From: Psychrobacillus psychrotolerans | GTDB taxonomy: Bacteria > Bacillota > Bacilli > Bacillales_A > Planococcaceae | Direction of reading: 5' to 3' | DNA: 64,000 nt | Assembly: GCF_900115805.1 (NCBI RefSeq) | Contig: NZ_FOXU01000001.1 | Location: forward strand, 62,001 to 126,000 | Shown: positions 26,122 to 36,043 of the stretch, piece by piece | Layout of the letters: every line of letters starts with the position of its first letter | Position numbering within the stretch: position 1 is the first letter of the stretch | The notes under the pieces: model-generated | What the model was told of the DNA's origin: nothing | Database searches by the model: none | Seen by the model: only the letters and a program-made list of their open reading frames with translations | Translations under genes and position numbers: made by a program

Positions 26122-26203
26122 AGTATCACCACCTACTGATCCAAAAGGCTCTAATTTTCATATGACAGTTTGAATCAATAGATTAATTGATTCAAACCCT
26201 TTC

Positions 26204-27238
26204 TTATTCTTTTCCGATATCAAACTTATCAATCATTATTTGATTTGCTTCTTTCATAGCATTTAATTGGGTCTGAATTTCTTCACCTACTATTGAACGA
26301 ACTGACATTTTTAATGTTTCAGCATTTTTCTTGAAACCAGGATCTTCTATAACCTTTTTCATATTGTCTCTTAGATATGTCACAACCTCATCAGGTGTAT
26401 CTTTAGGAACAGCCAAGTAATACCAAGCAGAGAAGTCATAATCTTTAAATTCAAAGTCGATTCCAGCTTTATCTAATTCTTCGGCAATTGTTGGAACCTC
26501 TGGAAATAGATCAATTCTTTCAGGTGTAAAGATCCCTAAAACCTTTAACTGTCCATTTTGAATATATTCTGCTGATTCCATAGGATGAACTGCTGCAATA
26601 TCAATGTGTCCACCCATAATAGAAGCAATCGACTCATTATTTGCTTTAAATGGGACATTGGAAACTTTAATTCCAGCTGTTTTAAAGAGGGCAGCATGAG
26701 CAATATCATTTACCGTACCCACGCCTGGATGACCAACTTTAAGCGTTTTGCCTTTTGAATCACTAATTAGATCCTGAATGGAATTAATATCACTCTTACC
26801 ATCAACTACCAATAGTAAAGGATTATAAACAACACTTGAAATAAATTCGAAATCTTCTATAGTGTAGTCTAATTCTTTTAAAAGTGGTTGCATCGCAAGG
26901 GTTGTACCAGTTACTAGTCCTAGAGTGTGTCCATCTGCTTGTGCTTTTGATGTTTCAGTTACGCCGATAGTACCACTTGCACCCGGACGGTTTACAACAA
27001 TCATTGTTTCCCCAAGGTACTTTTGAGTTGCTTCTGCCACCCCTCTTCCTACTGTGTCGGTACTTCCACCGGCAGCAAAAGGAACAATTAAGTTAAGTGA
27101 TTTTGTAGGGAAATCTAGTTTATTTTCAGCAGAAGCTTCTGGATTAGCTTCTGAGATTTGATTCGAACTACATCCTACTAGAATAGTAGAGAGCAACCCA
27201 GTTGCTAAAAGTAGATGTTTCCATTTCATTTTCTTCAT
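26204..27238 (-). CDS. tctC: tripartite tricarboxylate transporter substrate-binding lipoprotein TctC
   Basis: 344 residues from ATG 27238, set by GAGGAGATGG; the ATG nine bases upstream lies inside that site. Lipobox LVGC gives a membrane-anchored binding protein. Bug/TctC hallmarks: LNLIVPFAAGGSTDTVGR, VVNRPGASGTIG and VGHPGVGTVNDIAHA. It captures a carboxylate outside the membrane; the identity of the ligand is not readable. First gene of tctCBA; its promoter region has two cre-like sites. Confidence 0.92.
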   Translation of the reverse strand: MKKMKWKHLLLATGLLSTILVGCSSNQISEANPEASAENKLDFPTKSLNLIVPFAAGGSTDTVGRGVAEATQKYLGETMIVVNRPGASGTIGVTETSKAQADGHTLGLVTGTTLAMQPLLKELDYTIEDFEFISSVVYNPLLLVVDGKSDINSIQDLISDSKGKTLKVGHPGVGTVNDIAHAALFKTAGIKVSNVPFKANNESIASIMGGHIDIAAVHPMESAEYIQNGQLKVLGIFTPERIDLFPEVPTIAEELDKAGIDFEFKDYDFSAWYYLAVPKDTPDEVVTYLRDNMKKVIEDPGFKKNAETLKMSVRSIVGEEIQTQLNAMKEANQIMIDKFDIGKE

Positions 27239-27391
27239 TAATTCCATCTCCTCATATATTTATATTTCAAACAGATACTAATACTAATTTACTGAAGTTT
27301 CCTAATTAAAATGTGATTATGCAATTGTAAATATGGTGTACCTTGTTTAAAAATTTGTCTAAGCACCCCCCCTTAAAAATATTTTTTCAAT

Positions 27392-27429
27392 AATGTAAGC
27401 GCTTAATTTTTTAAATATAAGCGATTACA
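27392..27429. promoter_or_regulatory. two cre-like sites upstream of tctC
   Basis: ATGTAAGCGCTTAAT (27392-27406) and ATATAAGCGATTACA (27415-27429) each match the CcpA cre pattern WTGNAANCGNWNNCW with one deviation. Position upstream of tctC fits carbon catabolite repression of the transporter. Prediction only. Confidence 0.5.
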
Positions 27430-27768
27430 GAATATGTTAAAATAAAGTTGGATTCTCTACTTCACCTCATCATAGTTGACGACCGAAGAGTTAATATGAA
27501 TAGTCTATTACTTTTCCCTATTCAAATTAGTCACTTAACTTGCTCATTGTGAAAATATTTTTTATAATTTATGAATATACACGCTATTCAGAATCTTAAG
27601 CTTTATTCTAACCATACCCTTTACATTTGTACAATATATTTCTAATATTAGTACCATATCTTCCGCATATGGTGATTTTAAAATATTGGACCTATATCAA
27701 TATCTTTGAAACAGAGATTTTCATTTTGCATGTCGGCATTATCTGTTAGGTTTTAAGCTATCACGACT

Positions 27769-27915
27769 TTAACCAAGTACCAGTGCTTTAATCCAGTTAA
27801 ATATAGTTACTTCAGATATTCCATATTCGCGATGAAGATCCCTTACAGGTGCACCATATCTGTATAGCTCGACAATCGGTTCTTTAAATTCTTAGTTATA
27901 TCGTTTCAGTTTCAT
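27769..27915 (-). mobile_element. IS3-family orfA transposase remnant
   Basis: Minus-strand frame from ATG 27915: MKLKRYN, stop, EFKEPIVELYRYGAPVRDLH, REYGISEVTIFNWIKALVLG, stop. This is the helix-turn-helix N-terminus of an IS3/IS150-type OrfA with a CAA-to-TAA nonsense change. OrfB and clear terminal inverted repeats are absent. Confidence 0.75.
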
Positions 27916-28032
27916 TTGAGCCGCGTCCTTCTCTATTTTTAAGGATAGAGAAATAACTCACGTGTGTTCATACTTCTATACATTGATATATTAATAGATT
28001 GATATTATTAAATAGAGGGTTGGTGAACACTT

Positions 28033-28917
28033 GTGGATTTTAGAAATTTTAAATATTTTGAAGCTGTGGCGAGGGTTGGTAACATCACAAAGGCTGCAAC
28101 AGAATTAAATATATCTCAGCCTCCTCTTAGTCAACAAATTCAGAGTATGGAGATTGAATTGGGAGTAAAGCTGTTTGAGCGTCATAAAAAAGGAGTTCTT
28201 CTTACTGAAGAAGGAAAACTCCTTTTGCAAAAAGTTAGCCCTTTACTTCGTCAATATAACGAACTAATTGACTATTTGTCAGATTCACAAAACTTAGGTA
28301 TTGGGAACATAACAGTTGCCATTTTACCCGCTTTTTCTTCAACTTTAAGTGAAGCTCTGGCCCGTATATGGGAGGAAAACTTAAATATTCACTTTTCAAT
28401 CAAAGAAGGGCATTCTAATTCAATAATCTCTTTAGTACAGAGTGGAGAAGCGCATTTGGGCATTACACGGTTACCTATTCAAAATTCAGAACTTAATTAT
28501 TCTATACTAGGAAATGATCCTATTCGAGTAATTCTTCGTAACGACGATCCATTAGTGATTAAAGAAAAAGTTTTACCAAAAGATTTAAAAGGAAGGCCTT
28601 TAGTATTGATTCAAGGCAGTACTACTCATAGTGCCTTCGCACAAATTATCCAGATGCTAGAGGAAGCTAATATAAAACCTAATATTATTGGTCATACAGA
28701 AACAGCCTCTACACTTTTAAAAATAGTGAAACAAGGTCCAGGAATTGGATTGGCTCCCCAATCTGGTTGTTACCAATTAACTGATGGTTTAAAGGTTGTG
28801 CAATTTGGAGAGTCAGATATTTATATACCGACCGCTGTAATTTGGAGGAAAAACGAGGCAAATTCTATGGTACTAAAATTAAAGAACTTAATAATTAAAT
28901 ATTGCGTTATTAAGTAA
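28033..28917 (+). CDS. LysR-family regulator of the catabolic island
   Basis: 294 residues from GTG 28033 (weak AGGGTTGGTG upstream). Residues 1-60 are the LysR winged helix (ITKAATELNISQPPLSQQIQ, FERHKKGVLLTEEG). The rest is a periplasmic-binding-protein-like effector domain. It lies between the tctCBA operon and the dehydrogenase run, so it probably senses the imported carboxylate or an intermediate and controls one or both. Terminator at 28971. Confidence 0.9.
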   Translation: MDFRNFKYFEAVARVGNITKAATELNISQPPLSQQIQSMEIELGVKLFERHKKGVLLTEEGKLLLQKVSPLLRQYNELIDYLSDSQNLGIGNITVAILPAFSSTLSEALARIWEENLNIHFSIKEGHSNSIISLVQSGEAHLGITRLPIQNSELNYSILGNDPIRVILRNDDPLVIKEKVLPKDLKGRPLVLIQGSTTHSAFAQIIQMLEEANIKPNIIGHTETASTLLKIVKQGPGIGLAPQSGCYQLTDGLKVVQFGESDIYIPTAVIWRKNEANSMVLKLKNLIIKYCVIK

Positions 28918-29284
28918 CTTTTCTTATTAAAACCCATAAAAGTTGGGTTTAATTCAGAAAAAATATTAATTCATCTCCTTTTCGGGGATGGATTTTTTGC
29001 TGTTTATATTCATTCGGTCATGATGAATTTTGATACATAAAACATATGTATTTTGTATGGATACCATATTTTTTTGGTATTTTACATATCGATAACTATT
29101 TTTTACACTTAAGTCAATCAATATTTCAATATTCACAATATAATGCTGGGGGGATATCCTAATGGACCATTTATTGTTTTAATTTTTTTATGTAGATTTC
29201 AACAAAGAATCTATGGATCTAATAAATTGATAATTTAATTTTAGTTTACGTTAAAATATTAGCGTTATCAAGAGGAGAGTCTTT
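28918..29284. other. intergenic region between regulator and catabolic operon
   Basis: It contains the LysR-gene terminator (28971-28997) and a very AT-rich stretch that should hold the promoter and LysR site of the SDR-led operon. GGTATCCATACAAAA-like and TTTGGTATTTTACATATCG words near 29050-29095 suggest half-sites, but I cannot define an operator. Confidence 0.4.
28971..28997 (+). terminator. intrinsic terminator after the LysR gene
   Basis: ATCTCC pairs with GGGGAT around TTTTC, extended by flanking bases, followed by six Ts. Confidence 0.65.
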
Positions 29285-30049
29285 ATGGGGAATTTAAACA
29301 ATACTGTCAGCTGGATAACTGGAGCTACCGGGAGTATTGGAAGTGCAATAAGCACCCTTTTAGCAAAATCAGGGAGTAATGTTGTTGTTACTGATGTTGA
29401 TTTTGATCGTGCTAAAAATCTTTCTATACAATTAAACGATTTAGGTTTTGGAGTTTTGCCATTACAACTGGATGTCTCTGATAAAAAAGCTGTTGAAAGT
29501 GTTGGAAAGGTTATTAAAGAAAAATTTGGTCGATTGGATATTCTTGTAAATGGAGCAGGCATTTCTCCAAAAGGAGAAAATGGACGAGTACCAGTAGAAG
29601 ATATAAATGTGGAAGAATGGCTTAGGGTAATAAACATTAATTTACACGGAGCGTTTTATTGCTCGCAGATTGCAGCAAGATTGATGAAGGAAAATAACAG
29701 TGGTCATATAGTAAATATTGCTTCTCAAGCAGGAAGATCCTATAGTGCCATCACTGGAGCACATTATGCCGTTAGTAAAGCAGGACTGATTTCTCTTACA
29801 CGTCAAATGGCTGGAGAACTAGGTCCAAGTGGAATTTATGTTAACGCAGTTGCTCCTGGTCGTATTGAAACACCTATGATCAAAGACGTTCCAAAAGAAG
29901 TCAACCAACAAATAGTAAATAATATTCCATTGAGACGATTAGGTACGCCTGAAGAAGTAGCAAATACTGTTGAATTTCTAGTTACGCCTCAATCAAGTTA
30001 TCTTACTGGGGTAGTTATAGACATAAATGGAGGAAGATTGATGATTTAA
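29285..30049 (+). CDS. short-chain dehydrogenase/reductase
   Basis: 254 residues, classical SDR. NAD(P) loop TGATGSIG near the start, NGAGIS, catalytic Ser in NIASQAG, and YxxxK in HYAVSKAG. It oxidises a secondary alcohol or reduces a keto group; the substrate is set by the pathway and unknown. AAGAGGAGAG ribosome site. First gene of the plus-strand catabolic run. Confidence 0.88.
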   Translation: MGNLNNTVSWITGATGSIGSAISTLLAKSGSNVVVTDVDFDRAKNLSIQLNDLGFGVLPLQLDVSDKKAVESVGKVIKEKFGRLDILVNGAGISPKGENGRVPVEDINVEEWLRVININLHGAFYCSQIAARLMKENNSGHIVNIASQAGRSYSAITGAHYAVSKAGLISLTRQMAGELGPSGIYVNAVAPGRIETPMIKDVPKEVNQQIVNNIPLRRLGTPEEVANTVEFLVTPQSSYLTGVVIDINGGRLMI

Positions 30050-30100
30050 TAATTGGTTGTGTTGGTATTTACCGGAAATATATTGGGGGAATTATTGGTG

Positions 30101-31123
30101 AAAGCATTACTTAAACAAAGTCTTGAGGCTGAAGATGTGTTGGTACATGAAGTCTTAAAACCGGAACCTTGCCCTAATGAAGTGATTATTAAAGTACACT
30201 TTGCAGGAATTTGTGGGACGGATATGAAGATTTATGATGGTGATTATCCTTCATATAAACAACCATTGGTCCTAGGACATGAATTTAGTGGTCAAGTTGA
30301 GGCTGTAGGTGCTGGAGTAGAAGATTTAGCTATTGGAACGAATGTTGTTGCTCGTACTATCGTCTCGTCTTGTGGGAAATGTGAATTATGTATTATGGGA
30401 AGAGAAAGTCTATGTACATGGAAAAAAAGAATAGGTTTTGATCATGATGGAGTTTTTGCTGAGTATGTAAAAGTTCATAAAGACCAAATTCATGTTCTAC
30501 CTAAGGAAATTGATTTGGTATCCGCAGCATTAATAGAGCCTTTTACGGTAGTGGTTCATGCTTTGAACCCGATTACTATTAAGCCTTCAGATGTAGTCCT
30601 TGTTATTGGTCCTGGTCCTATTGGACTTATGGCAGTCCTTCTTTGTAAAGCTTATGGTGCTACAGTTGTTGTAGTCGGTCTTGAACAAGATCAAAAGAGA
30701 CTTAAGTTAGCTCAAAAAATGGGAGCTGATTTGGTTTTAGTTTCTGATCTGGATAACAGCGATTCTAAGTTACTTGCCTTAACCGACGGTCAAGGGGCGA
30801 ACATTGTTCTAGAATGCTCTGGTACTGCAGGAGGTGTAAATCAAGGGTTGCAGTTGTGCAGAAGAGGAGGTCAGTATGTTCAAATTGGTACTCGAAGCAC
30901 ACCTATAACTGTTGATTTTATGAAGATTGCTTATAAGGAAATTAAAGTGACTGGAGGTATCGGTCACTCGAAACTAGATTGGGAGAATTCAATCCGTATT
31001 TTACAAAGCGGAAAAGTAGATTTTTCACCTCTTATTCAAGATTTCTATAACCTTGATCAATGGAAAGAGGCATTTGATGCTTTTAAAAATAAGGGACAGA
31101 CAAAAGTACTATTTAAGCTATAA
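30101..31123 (+). CDS. zinc-dependent medium-chain alcohol dehydrogenase
   Basis: 340 residues from GTG 30101, set by TTGGGGGAATT; the longer frame to 30053 has no ribosome site. Catalytic zinc ligands Cys39 and His61-Glu62 (ICGTDM, GHEFSG). Structural zinc ligands Cys93, 96, 99 and 107. NAD loop VIGPGPIGLMAV. Threonine/sorbitol-dehydrogenase subgroup. It oxidises an alcohol of the imported compound or its degradation product. Confidence 0.9.
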   Translation, partial: KALLKQSLEAEDVLVHEVLKPEPCPNEVIIKVHFAGICGTDMKIYDGDYPSYKQPLVLGHEFSGQVEAVGAGVEDLAIGTNVVARTIVSSCGKCELCIMGRESLCTWKKRIGFDHDGVFAEYVKVHKDQIHVLPKEIDLVSAALIEPFTVVVHALNPITIKPSDVVLVIGPGPIGLMAVLLCKAYGATVVVVGLEQDQKRLKLAQKMGADLVLVSDLDNSDSKLLALTDGQGANIVLECSGTAGGVNQGLQLCRRGGQYVQIGTRSTPITVDFMKIAYKEIKVTGGIGHSKLDWENSIRILQSGKVDFSPLIQDFYNLDQWKEAFDAFKNKGQTKVLFKL

Positions 31124-31226
31124 GCTTATTTCTAGTAAATGTCTAATTCGTTCGTTTTATATAAATAATAATTTAAAATAAATGGATTTTTGTTCAAAAT
31201 AACACGAAATAATAGGAGGAATAGTT

Positions 31227-32948
31227 ATGCAACGTCACGGAGGATATGTTCTAGTTGATACACTTATTAGACATGGAGTAACTCATGTTTTTGGAATGCC
31301 TGGGGGCCAGGCAAATGCATTTTATGATGCCTTATCTCAACGTAAAGAAGATATCACTCATATTCTAATTCGGGATGAAACTACAGCAGGTTTCGCAGCA
31401 GATTCGTTTTCGCGAGTAACAAATCGAATTGGTGTTTGTGATGCTACTGTAGGTCCAGGAGCTACTAAATTCCCATCCGGACTAATGGAAGCTTTTAATA
31501 GTTCAGTGCCTATTCTAGTAATTGTAAGTGATCACCCACAAAATTCTGTACTATTGCAACAATATGGACGTATTAGCCAAGGTGGAAATCAACTTGAAAT
31601 GTTAAAGCCTTTTACTAAAGAAACATTTAATGTTCCAAGTATAGAAATGCTTTCTAAAGTAGTAAGTGCTGCTATTCATACGGCAGTTTCAGGCCGTCCC
31701 GGCCCAGTTGTTGTTCAGATACCTCAAGATGTTTTCCAAGCGACAACAAAATTGGAACCGTTATTTGGAACTAGTAATCACCCTAAATTCAGATGTTCTG
31801 CACCTGAATCTGAAATCGCTAAAGCAGTACGTCTCCTTAGATCTGCTAAGAGACCTATTATTCTTGCAGGCGGTGGTGTTCAACTTTCTCAAGCTTATAA
31901 TGAAATTTCCGAACTATCAGATAACTATAAGATTCCAGTCGTTACGACATTGACTGGTAAAGGAAGTATAGCTGAAACTAATGACTTATGCCTTGGAGTA
32001 CTAGGAGAGTTAGGAAGTCCATGTGCCAAAATAGTCGCTGACCAAGCAGATGTAATTCTTGCAATTGGGTATAAGCACTCTCAAAACAGCTCTTATCGTT
32101 GGACTTGGCCAAGAGTAGATCAGGATTTAATTCACATCGATATTGACCCAGCAGAATTTGGACGAGTGATTACAGCAGATATTGCATTATGGGGAGATGC
32201 GCGCGAAGTACTAAAACAAATCTTAGCGGAGTTGAATGGTTCAAACTTCGAAACTTCTACTGAATGGTTAAATGTAGTCAAAGTAGAAAAAGAAAAGTGG
32301 TTACAAACTCGCACCGAAGAGTGCTCCAGTAAAAATAATCCTATTTGGCCTCAAGCAGCTGTTCAAGCTATAGTGGACCAATTGGGAGAAAATGATTTTG
32401 TTACTTGTGATGCTGGTTTTTCAAGTGGCTGGGCGGGATGTTTCCTAGAATTAAAAAGACAAGGTCGTCAAATCATTCTTCCGCGTGGGGCTGCGGGATT
32501 AGGTTCTTCTCTGCCATTTGCTCTTGGAGTAGCTATGGCTCGCCCAGGATCGCGTATCGTGGCTATTAGTGGTGATGGTGCATTTAGTTACAATGTTGGT
32601 GAACTAGCAACTCTAAAACAACTGAATTTACCAATTATCAATGTAGTTTTTAATAATGCAGTTTTATCATGGTCTAAATGGACACAACAACTTAATTTCG
32701 ATAGAAATAATCTATCTGTTGAGTTAGGAAGTTACGAGTTTGGAACGATTGCTGAAAGTTATGGAATTGTTGGAGAAAATGTGAGAAACATAGAAGATTT
32801 AGGACCAATCTTGAAACGTGAACTTGCAGCAAACCGTCCAAGTGTAATTAATGTGTATACAGATGAGTGGCAAGCTCCAACTTTGCCTTATCGTGAGGCC
32901 ATGAATAAGGCAAAACAAGGAACAGTAGGTAGTCAAGCAGCATACTAG
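31227..32948 (+). CDS. thiamine-diphosphate-dependent enzyme (acetolactate-synthase-like)
   Basis: 573 residues with the three domains of the POX/AHAS group. The catalytic Glu is in LIRDETTAGFAADS (about residue 50), PGATKFPSGLMEAF follows, and the ThDP/Mg motif runs from SGDGAFSYNVGEL to NNAVLSW. It cleaves or forms a C-C bond next to a carbonyl (lyase, decarboxylase or carboligase). Motifs do not match sulfoacetaldehyde acetyltransferase, and the true reaction cannot be chosen from sequence. AGGAGGAA ribosome site. Confidence 0.85.
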   Translation: MQRHGGYVLVDTLIRHGVTHVFGMPGGQANAFYDALSQRKEDITHILIRDETTAGFAADSFSRVTNRIGVCDATVGPGATKFPSGLMEAFNSSVPILVIVSDHPQNSVLLQQYGRISQGGNQLEMLKPFTKETFNVPSIEMLSKVVSAAIHTAVSGRPGPVVVQIPQDVFQATTKLEPLFGTSNHPKFRCSAPESEIAKAVRLLRSAKRPIILAGGGVQLSQAYNEISELSDNYKIPVVTTLTGKGSIAETNDLCLGVLGELGSPCAKIVADQADVILAIGYKHSQNSSYRWTWPRVDQDLIHIDIDPAEFGRVITADIALWGDAREVLKQILAELNGSNFETSTEWLNVVKVEKEKWLQTRTEECSSKNNPIWPQAAVQAIVDQLGENDFVTCDAGFSSGWAGCFLELKRQGRQIILPRGAAGLGSSLPFALGVAMARPGSRIVAISGDGAFSYNVGELATLKQLNLPIINVVFNNAVLSWSKWTQQLNFDRNNLSVELGSYEFGTIAESYGIVGENVRNIEDLGPILKRELAANRPSVINVYTDEWQAPTLPYREAMNKAKQGTVGSQAAY

Positions 32949-33010
32949 ACCTATCTTTCATTTAAATATTGGTTTTTTTTCATAATATTATCTAAAGGAG
33001 AGGAATTAGT

Positions 33011-34465
33011 ATGTTAATAAAATCTAAAGTATTATCTAACTATATCGGGGGAGATTGGGTAGAAAGTTCTACAACTAAAACACAGCCTGTTTATAACCCT
33101 GCAACAGGTGAAATAGTCGCAGAAGTACCTATTTCTACAAAAGAAGATGTAGACAAAGCCGTACTAGTGGCAAACGAAGCCTTTCAAACATGGTCACAAG
33201 TCGCTGTACCAAAACGCGCTCGTATTCTATTTAAATATCAACAATTGTTAGTAGACAACTGGGATGAACTTGCTAAATTAATTACCATTGAAAACGGGAA
33301 AAATTTCAAAGAAGCCCATGGCGAAGTATTACGAGGAATCGAGTGTGTAGAATTTGCAGCTGGTGCACCAACATTAATGATGGGGAGACAACTTCCAGAT
33401 ATAGCAACTAATATTGAATCTGGTATGTATCGTTATCCAATCGGAGTTGCGGCCGGCATTACCCCGTTTAATTTTCCAATGATGGTTCCATGTTGGATGT
33501 TTCCACTTGCAATTGCATGCGGCAACACATTTGTCTTAAAACCATCAGAGCGCACTCCACTTTTAGCCAACCGTCTTGCGGAGTTATTTAATGACGCAGG
33601 ATTACCAAAAGGTGTTTTGAACATTGTTCATGGTGCACATGATGTAGTAAATGGGTTACTTGTGCATAAACTCGTCAAAGCAATCTCATTCGTAGGCTCA
33701 CAACCAGTGGCAGAATACGTGTACAAAAAGGGAACGGAAAATTTGAAGCGTGTTCAAGCATTAGCAGGTGCAAAAAATCACTCCATCGTGTTAAATGATG
33801 CCGATCTTGAAGATACCGTAACGCAAATCACTAATGCTGCCTTTGGATCTGCAGGTGAACGCTGTATGGCTGCCTCTGTTGTAACGGTACAGGAAGATGT
33901 TGCAGATACACTAATTCAAAGATTAGTAGAAGCAACAAAGAACATGATAATCGGAAATGGGCTGGAAGAAACCGTATTCCTAGGGCCGGTGATACGTGAT
34001 GAACATAAGAAGCGTACGTTGGACTATATTGAATCAGGTATTCGAGATGGAGCCAGTTTAATTCGTGATGGAAGAGAAGATAAGGCAGCAAATGGTGATG
34101 GTTACTTTCTAGGGCCGACTATCTTTGATAATGTCACACAAGAAATGAAAATTTGGCAAGATGAGATTTTCGCACCTGTTTTATCCGTAATACGTGTGAA
34201 ATCACTAGAAGAGGCTATTGAAGTTGCAAATAATTCTAGATTTGCAAACGGGGCTTGCATTTATACAAACGATGCTAGAAGCGTGCGTAAGTTTCGTGAA
34301 ACCATCCACGCTGGAATGCTTGGAGTTAATATTGGAGTACCAGCGCCAATGGCATTCTTCCCATTCTCTGGATGGAAAGATTCTTTCTACGGTGATCTTC
34401 ATGCGAATGGTATGGACGGAGTGGAGTTCTATACTAGAAAGAAAATGGTGACGGCAAGATATTAA
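33011..34465 (+). CDS. mmsA: CoA-acylating (methyl)malonate-semialdehyde dehydrogenase
   Basis: 484 residues. Catalytic Cys285 in [12 protein letters not shown]. The GAKNH signature (253-257) marks the methylmalonate-semialdehyde dehydrogenase branch of aldehyde dehydrogenases, where the usual general-base Glu is replaced. It turns malonate or methylmalonate semialdehyde plus CoA and NAD into acetyl- or propionyl-CoA and CO2. Propionyl-CoA would need the methylmalonyl-CoA route at 57.5-64 kb. AAAGGAGAGG ribosome site; hairpin terminator follows at 34491. Confidence 0.9.
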   Translation: MLIKSKVLSNYIGGDWVESSTTKTQPVYNPATGEIVAEVPISTKEDVDKAVLVANEAFQTWSQVAVPKRARILFKYQQLLVDNWDELAKLITIENGKNFKEAHGEVLRGIECVEFAAGAPTLMMGRQLPDIATNIESGMYRYPIGVAAGITPFNFPMMVPCWMFPLAIACGNTFVLKPSERTPLLANRLAELFNDAGLPKGVLNIVHGAHDVVNGLLVHKLVKAISFVGSQPVAEYVYKKGTENLKRVQALAGAKNHSIVLNDADLEDTVTQITNAAFGSAGERCMAASVVTVQEDVADTLIQRLVEATKNMIIGNGLEETVFLGPVIRDEHKKRTLDYIESGIRDGASLIRDGREDKAANGDGYFLGPTIFDNVTQEMKIWQDEIFAPVLSVIRVKSLEEAIEVANNSRFANGACIYTNDARSVRKFRETIHAGMLGVNIGVPAPMAFFPFSGWKDSFYGDLHANGMDGVEFYTRKKMVTARY

Positions 34466-34490
34466 AACATAAATGCGAAAACGGTTAATT

Positions 34491-34540
34491 AAGCGATCTT
34501 TGATATTCTTCTTAGAATATAAAGGTCGCTTATATTTTCT
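34491..34540 (+). terminator. stem-loop between mmsA and the next aldehyde dehydrogenase gene
   Basis: AAGCGATCTTTGATATTCT (34491-34509) pairs with AGAATATAAAGGTCGCTT (34514-34531), then ATATTTTC. Partial read-through is likely since the following genes face the same way. Confidence 0.6.
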
Positions 34541-34596
34541 AAATGGGTCAGTCCAATGCTTTAAAGAAACTATCTATAATACTTGGAGGAAGAAAA

Positions 34597-36015
34597 GTGA
34601 ATAATATAGTGGAAAAGCAGAGCTATCTCTCATTAAATCCAGCAACTGAAGAAATCTTAGCAGAGTTTACTATGATAGAAAAACTAGAAGTCGAAGAAAA
34701 AATATTAGCAGCAGTTGAGGCTCAAAAAGAGTGGAAGAAAATACCAGCACCAGTAAGAGGAGAATCATTATTAAAAATTGCTGGTCTCTTGGAGATGCGA
34801 GCTGACGAATGGGGTAAATTACTGACAACTGAAGTAGGTAAATGTTTAAGAGATGGAATTGCTGAAGTCCACCGAACTGTTTCGATATTACGTTTTTTTT
34901 CTGGAGAAGGTTACCGTATGACGGGAGAAACAATTCCCTCTAGACAAGAAGGAATCTTAGCTTATACGAAGCAACAACCACTAGGGACAGTTGGAGTTAT
35001 AACTCCTTGGAACGTTCCACTAGCAATTCCAGTTTGGAAAATTGCTCCTGCAATAATAGCAGGCAACAGTGTTGTTTGGAAACCTGCAAATCAATCCTTA
35101 CTAATCTCCCAAAAGCTTGTCTCCATATTTGAAGAGGCTGGGTTACCTAAAAACCTGGTATCCATGGTTCAGGCAGAAGGTCCATTAGTGGGTGATATTT
35201 TCGCTGAAAATGAGAACATTAAAGCTGTTACTTTTACTGGGTCTAATAAAACGGGAAAAGTTATTAATAAACTTTTATCTACAAGAGGAATTCGTTTTCA
35301 GGCAGAAATGGGAGGGAAAAACCCATTTATCATAATGGAAGATGCTGATATTGAACAGGCATGTAAGGACATCGTTACAGGCGGCTTATTAGATGCGGGA
35401 CAACGATGTACAGCTACTAGTAGAATTTTTGTTCATAATTCGATATACACTACTTTCCGGGAAAAGATGTTGGAAGTTTTAGATACCGTAAAGTTAGGCC
35501 CGCCAACTGAGGAAACAACCATTATTGGTCCGGTTGTTGATAAAAGACAATTTGAAAATATTTGGTCTTATATCAATCAAGCTAAGTTAGAAGGCGCAAC
35601 CCTAATTTATGGTGGTAATGAACTAGAGGAAGAATGGGCGAAAAATGGTTATTTTATTAGTCCAAAATTATTCGATAACGTAACACAGAATATGACTATT
35701 GCAAAGGAGGAAATATTCGGACCTGTTTTGGCGTTAATTCAGTTTTCAGACTTTGATGAGTGTTTAAAACAGGCAAATGATATAGAATACGGATTATCCT
35801 CAACACTGTATACAAAAGATATATCTGCAGCTATGAAGTATGTGGAGGAAGTTGATTCAGGCCTTGTCCATATTAACTTACCTTCTACTTATAGTGAAAC
35901 ACAAATGCCTTTTGGTGGAATAAAATCTACTGGAATTGGTGGCTTCCGTGAATTAGGGAACCATGCAATTAAGTTTTATACTGAATGGAAAACCATATAT
36001 GTGCGATCAATGTAA
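34597..36015 (+). CDS. aldehyde dehydrogenase
   Basis: 472 residues from GTG 34597, set by TTGGAGGAAG; the upstream frame to 34543 lies in the terminator tail. General-base Glu in FQAEMGGKNPF and catalytic Cys in DAGQRCTATSR. NAD-dependent oxidation of an aldehyde to an acid. It is one of two ordinary aldehyde dehydrogenases in the island beside mmsA. Confidence 0.9.
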   Translation: MNNIVEKQSYLSLNPATEEILAEFTMIEKLEVEEKILAAVEAQKEWKKIPAPVRGESLLKIAGLLEMRADEWGKLLTTEVGKCLRDGIAEVHRTVSILRFFSGEGYRMTGETIPSRQEGILAYTKQQPLGTVGVITPWNVPLAIPVWKIAPAIIAGNSVVWKPANQSLLISQKLVSIFEEAGLPKNLVSMVQAEGPLVGDIFAENENIKAVTFTGSNKTGKVINKLLSTRGIRFQAEMGGKNPFIIMEDADIEQACKDIVTGGLLDAGQRCTATSRIFVHNSIYTTFREKMLEVLDTVKLGPPTEETTIIGPVVDKRQFENIWSYINQAKLEGATLIYGGNELEEEWAKNGYFISPKLFDNVTQNMTIAKEEIFGPVLALIQFSDFDECLKQANDIEYGLSSTLYTKDISAAMKYVEEVDSGLVHINLPSTYSETQMPFGGIKSTGIGGFRELGNHAIKFYTEWKTIYVRSM

Positions 36016-36043
36016 ACTAACAAGCTAAAGGAGCAAATATAAA

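Noticed and set aside
31227-32948. sulfoacetaldehyde acetyltransferase (Xsc) as the ThDP enzyme
   Set aside because: The nearby TSUP gene made this attractive, but the N-terminal and catalytic-loop motifs are those of the acetolactate-synthase-like group, and no phosphate acetyltransferase gene is adjacent.
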